A stretch of DNA of 64,000 nucleotides, taken from the NCBI GenBank assembly GCA_023388495.1, contig JAEWGC010000011.1:124001-188000 (forward strand). The letters are read 5' to 3'. Shown piece by piece: positions 63,427 through 64,000 of the stretch; the stretch's first letter is position 1, and each line of letters starts with the position of its first letter. The notes beneath the pieces were generated by a model. The model had not been told where the DNA came from. It searched no databases and saw nothing but the letters and a program-made list of their open reading frames with translations. The DNA is from Bacillota bacterium. GTDB taxonomy: Bacteria; Bacillota; Clostridia; Tissierellales; Tissierellaceae. The position numbers and the translations under genes were made by a program.

Positions 63427-64000
63427 ATGAAAAAAATATTTATTAATGGTAACAATCTAACCTTGGAAGAGTTTATAAAGGTATCAAGGTTCGGTGCAGA
63501 GGTAGAATTATCTGAAGATGCAATTTCTAAAGTAGAAAGAGCTAGAGCCTTGGTGGATAAATTTGTAGATGAGAACAAGGTTGTATATGGAATAACCACA
63601 GGATTTGGGAAGTTTAGTGATGTGGTTATTACTGGAGAAGAAACTAAAATATTGCAAAGAAATCTTATTATAAGTCATTCCTGTGGAGTAGGTAATCCAT
63701 TAGACGAAGAAATTGTTAGGGGTATAATGCTACTTAGGGCAAATGCATTGTCTAAGGGGTTTTCTGGCATAAGATTGTCTACTTTAAATACTTTGGTTGA
63801 AATGTTAAATAAAGGTGTTCATCCAATTATACCAGAAAAAGGCTCTTTAGGAGCTAGTGGGGATTTAGCACCATTATCTCATATGGTATTAGTAATGATA
63901 GGAGAAGGAGAAGCCATTTACAAAGGTAAAAGAATGTCTGGTAGAGAAGCAATGGAACAAGCAAATATACCAACGATTGAACTAACTTCTAAGGAAGGAT
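63427..64000 (+). CDS. hutH: Histidine ammonia-lyase (3' partial)
   Basis: The 191 residues visible include YGITTGFGKFSDV, QRNLIISHSCGVGNP and the MIO cofactor-forming SLGASGDLAPLSH (Ala-Ser-Gly). HutH deaminates histidine to urocanate, the first step of histidine breakdown, giving glutamate and ammonia in anaerobes. The gene runs off the window at 64000. ATG 63427 follows AAGGAAGGG. No clear promoter lies between the terminator and the start, so expression probably depends on readthrough of the upstream hairpin. Confidence 0.95.
   Translation, partial: MKKIFINGNNLTLEEFIKVSRFGAEVELSEDAISKVERARALVDKFVDENKVVYGITTGFGKFSDVVITGEETKILQRNLIISHSCGVGNPLDEEIVRGIMLLRANALSKGFSGIRLSTLNTLVEMLNKGVHPIIPEKGSLGASGDLAPLSHMVLVMIGEGEAIYKGKRMSGREAMEQANIPTIELTSKEG

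Overview
The window is AT-rich, gene-dense Firmicutes DNA with strong purine-rich ribosome binding sites, many TTG/GTG starts and mostly AGA/AGG arginine codons. The gene set points to a strictly anaerobic clostridium-like organism, possibly of the Tissierellia: oxygen-sensitive class III ribonucleotide reductase with its activase, several radical SAM enzymes, a rubrerythrin-like protein, histidine ammonia-lyase and a clostridial 6S RNA. This placement is an inference; there is no rRNA in the window. Both ends cut genes: a flavin reductase at the left and hutH at the right.

Layout. 1-9.5 kb: reductase fragment, RelA/SpoT-type synthetase, DUF4153 membrane protein, ferritin-like protein, msrA, a radical SAM/SPASM enzyme, nrdD-nrdG behind a promoter with two NrdR boxes, and a free-methionine-sulfoxide reductase. 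9.6-19 kb: PepD peptidase, DUF1292, HAD phosphatase, YhcC-like radical SAM, a small P-loop protein behind a possible sigma-H promoter and folded leader, a 56-aa DUF1540 protein, two pseudouridine synthases, a truncated MltG-like protein, and a fused nucleoside kinase. 19-25 kb: glutaminase, then a LytTR regulator, a soluble GHKL kinase and two ABC exporter halves whose arginine codon use differs from their neighbours. 25-32.8 kb: GH3 lipoprotein, lipase-like hydrolase, a large membrane protein of unknown function, MFS and ABC exporters. 32.9-38 kb: NodB deacetylase, response regulator, histidine kinase, a lipoprotein and a membrane protein, probably one cell-envelope operon. 37.9-40 kb (minus strand): glpP, GIY-YIG, recX, PspC. 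40-45 kb: FHA, SEDS glycosyltransferase, penicillin-binding protein, PepF. 45-51 kb: NAD kinase, RluD-like enzyme, unknown proteins, an FtsH-like protease, 6S RNA, histidinol phosphatase. 51-57.8 kb: a BmrCD-like ABC pair, YtxH and DUF948 proteins, a lipid kinase, MarR. 57.8-63.2 kb: a single 1791-residue signalling protein (kinase-like, NTPase, TPR, GAF, GGDEF, GAF). 63.2-64 kb: a mini-ORF overlapping a terminator, just ahead of hutH.

The most notable items are the horizontally-acquired-looking LytTR/GHKL/ABC cassette bounded by similar hairpins, the giant pseudokinase-NTPase-GGDEF protein, a possible translation-coupled attenuator ahead of hutH, and several cis-acting RNA structures (a sequestered ribosome binding site at 32.45 kb, mutually exclusive hairpins at 20.0 kb, and a folded leader at 13.5 kb). 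Most of the remaining content is ordinary housekeeping.
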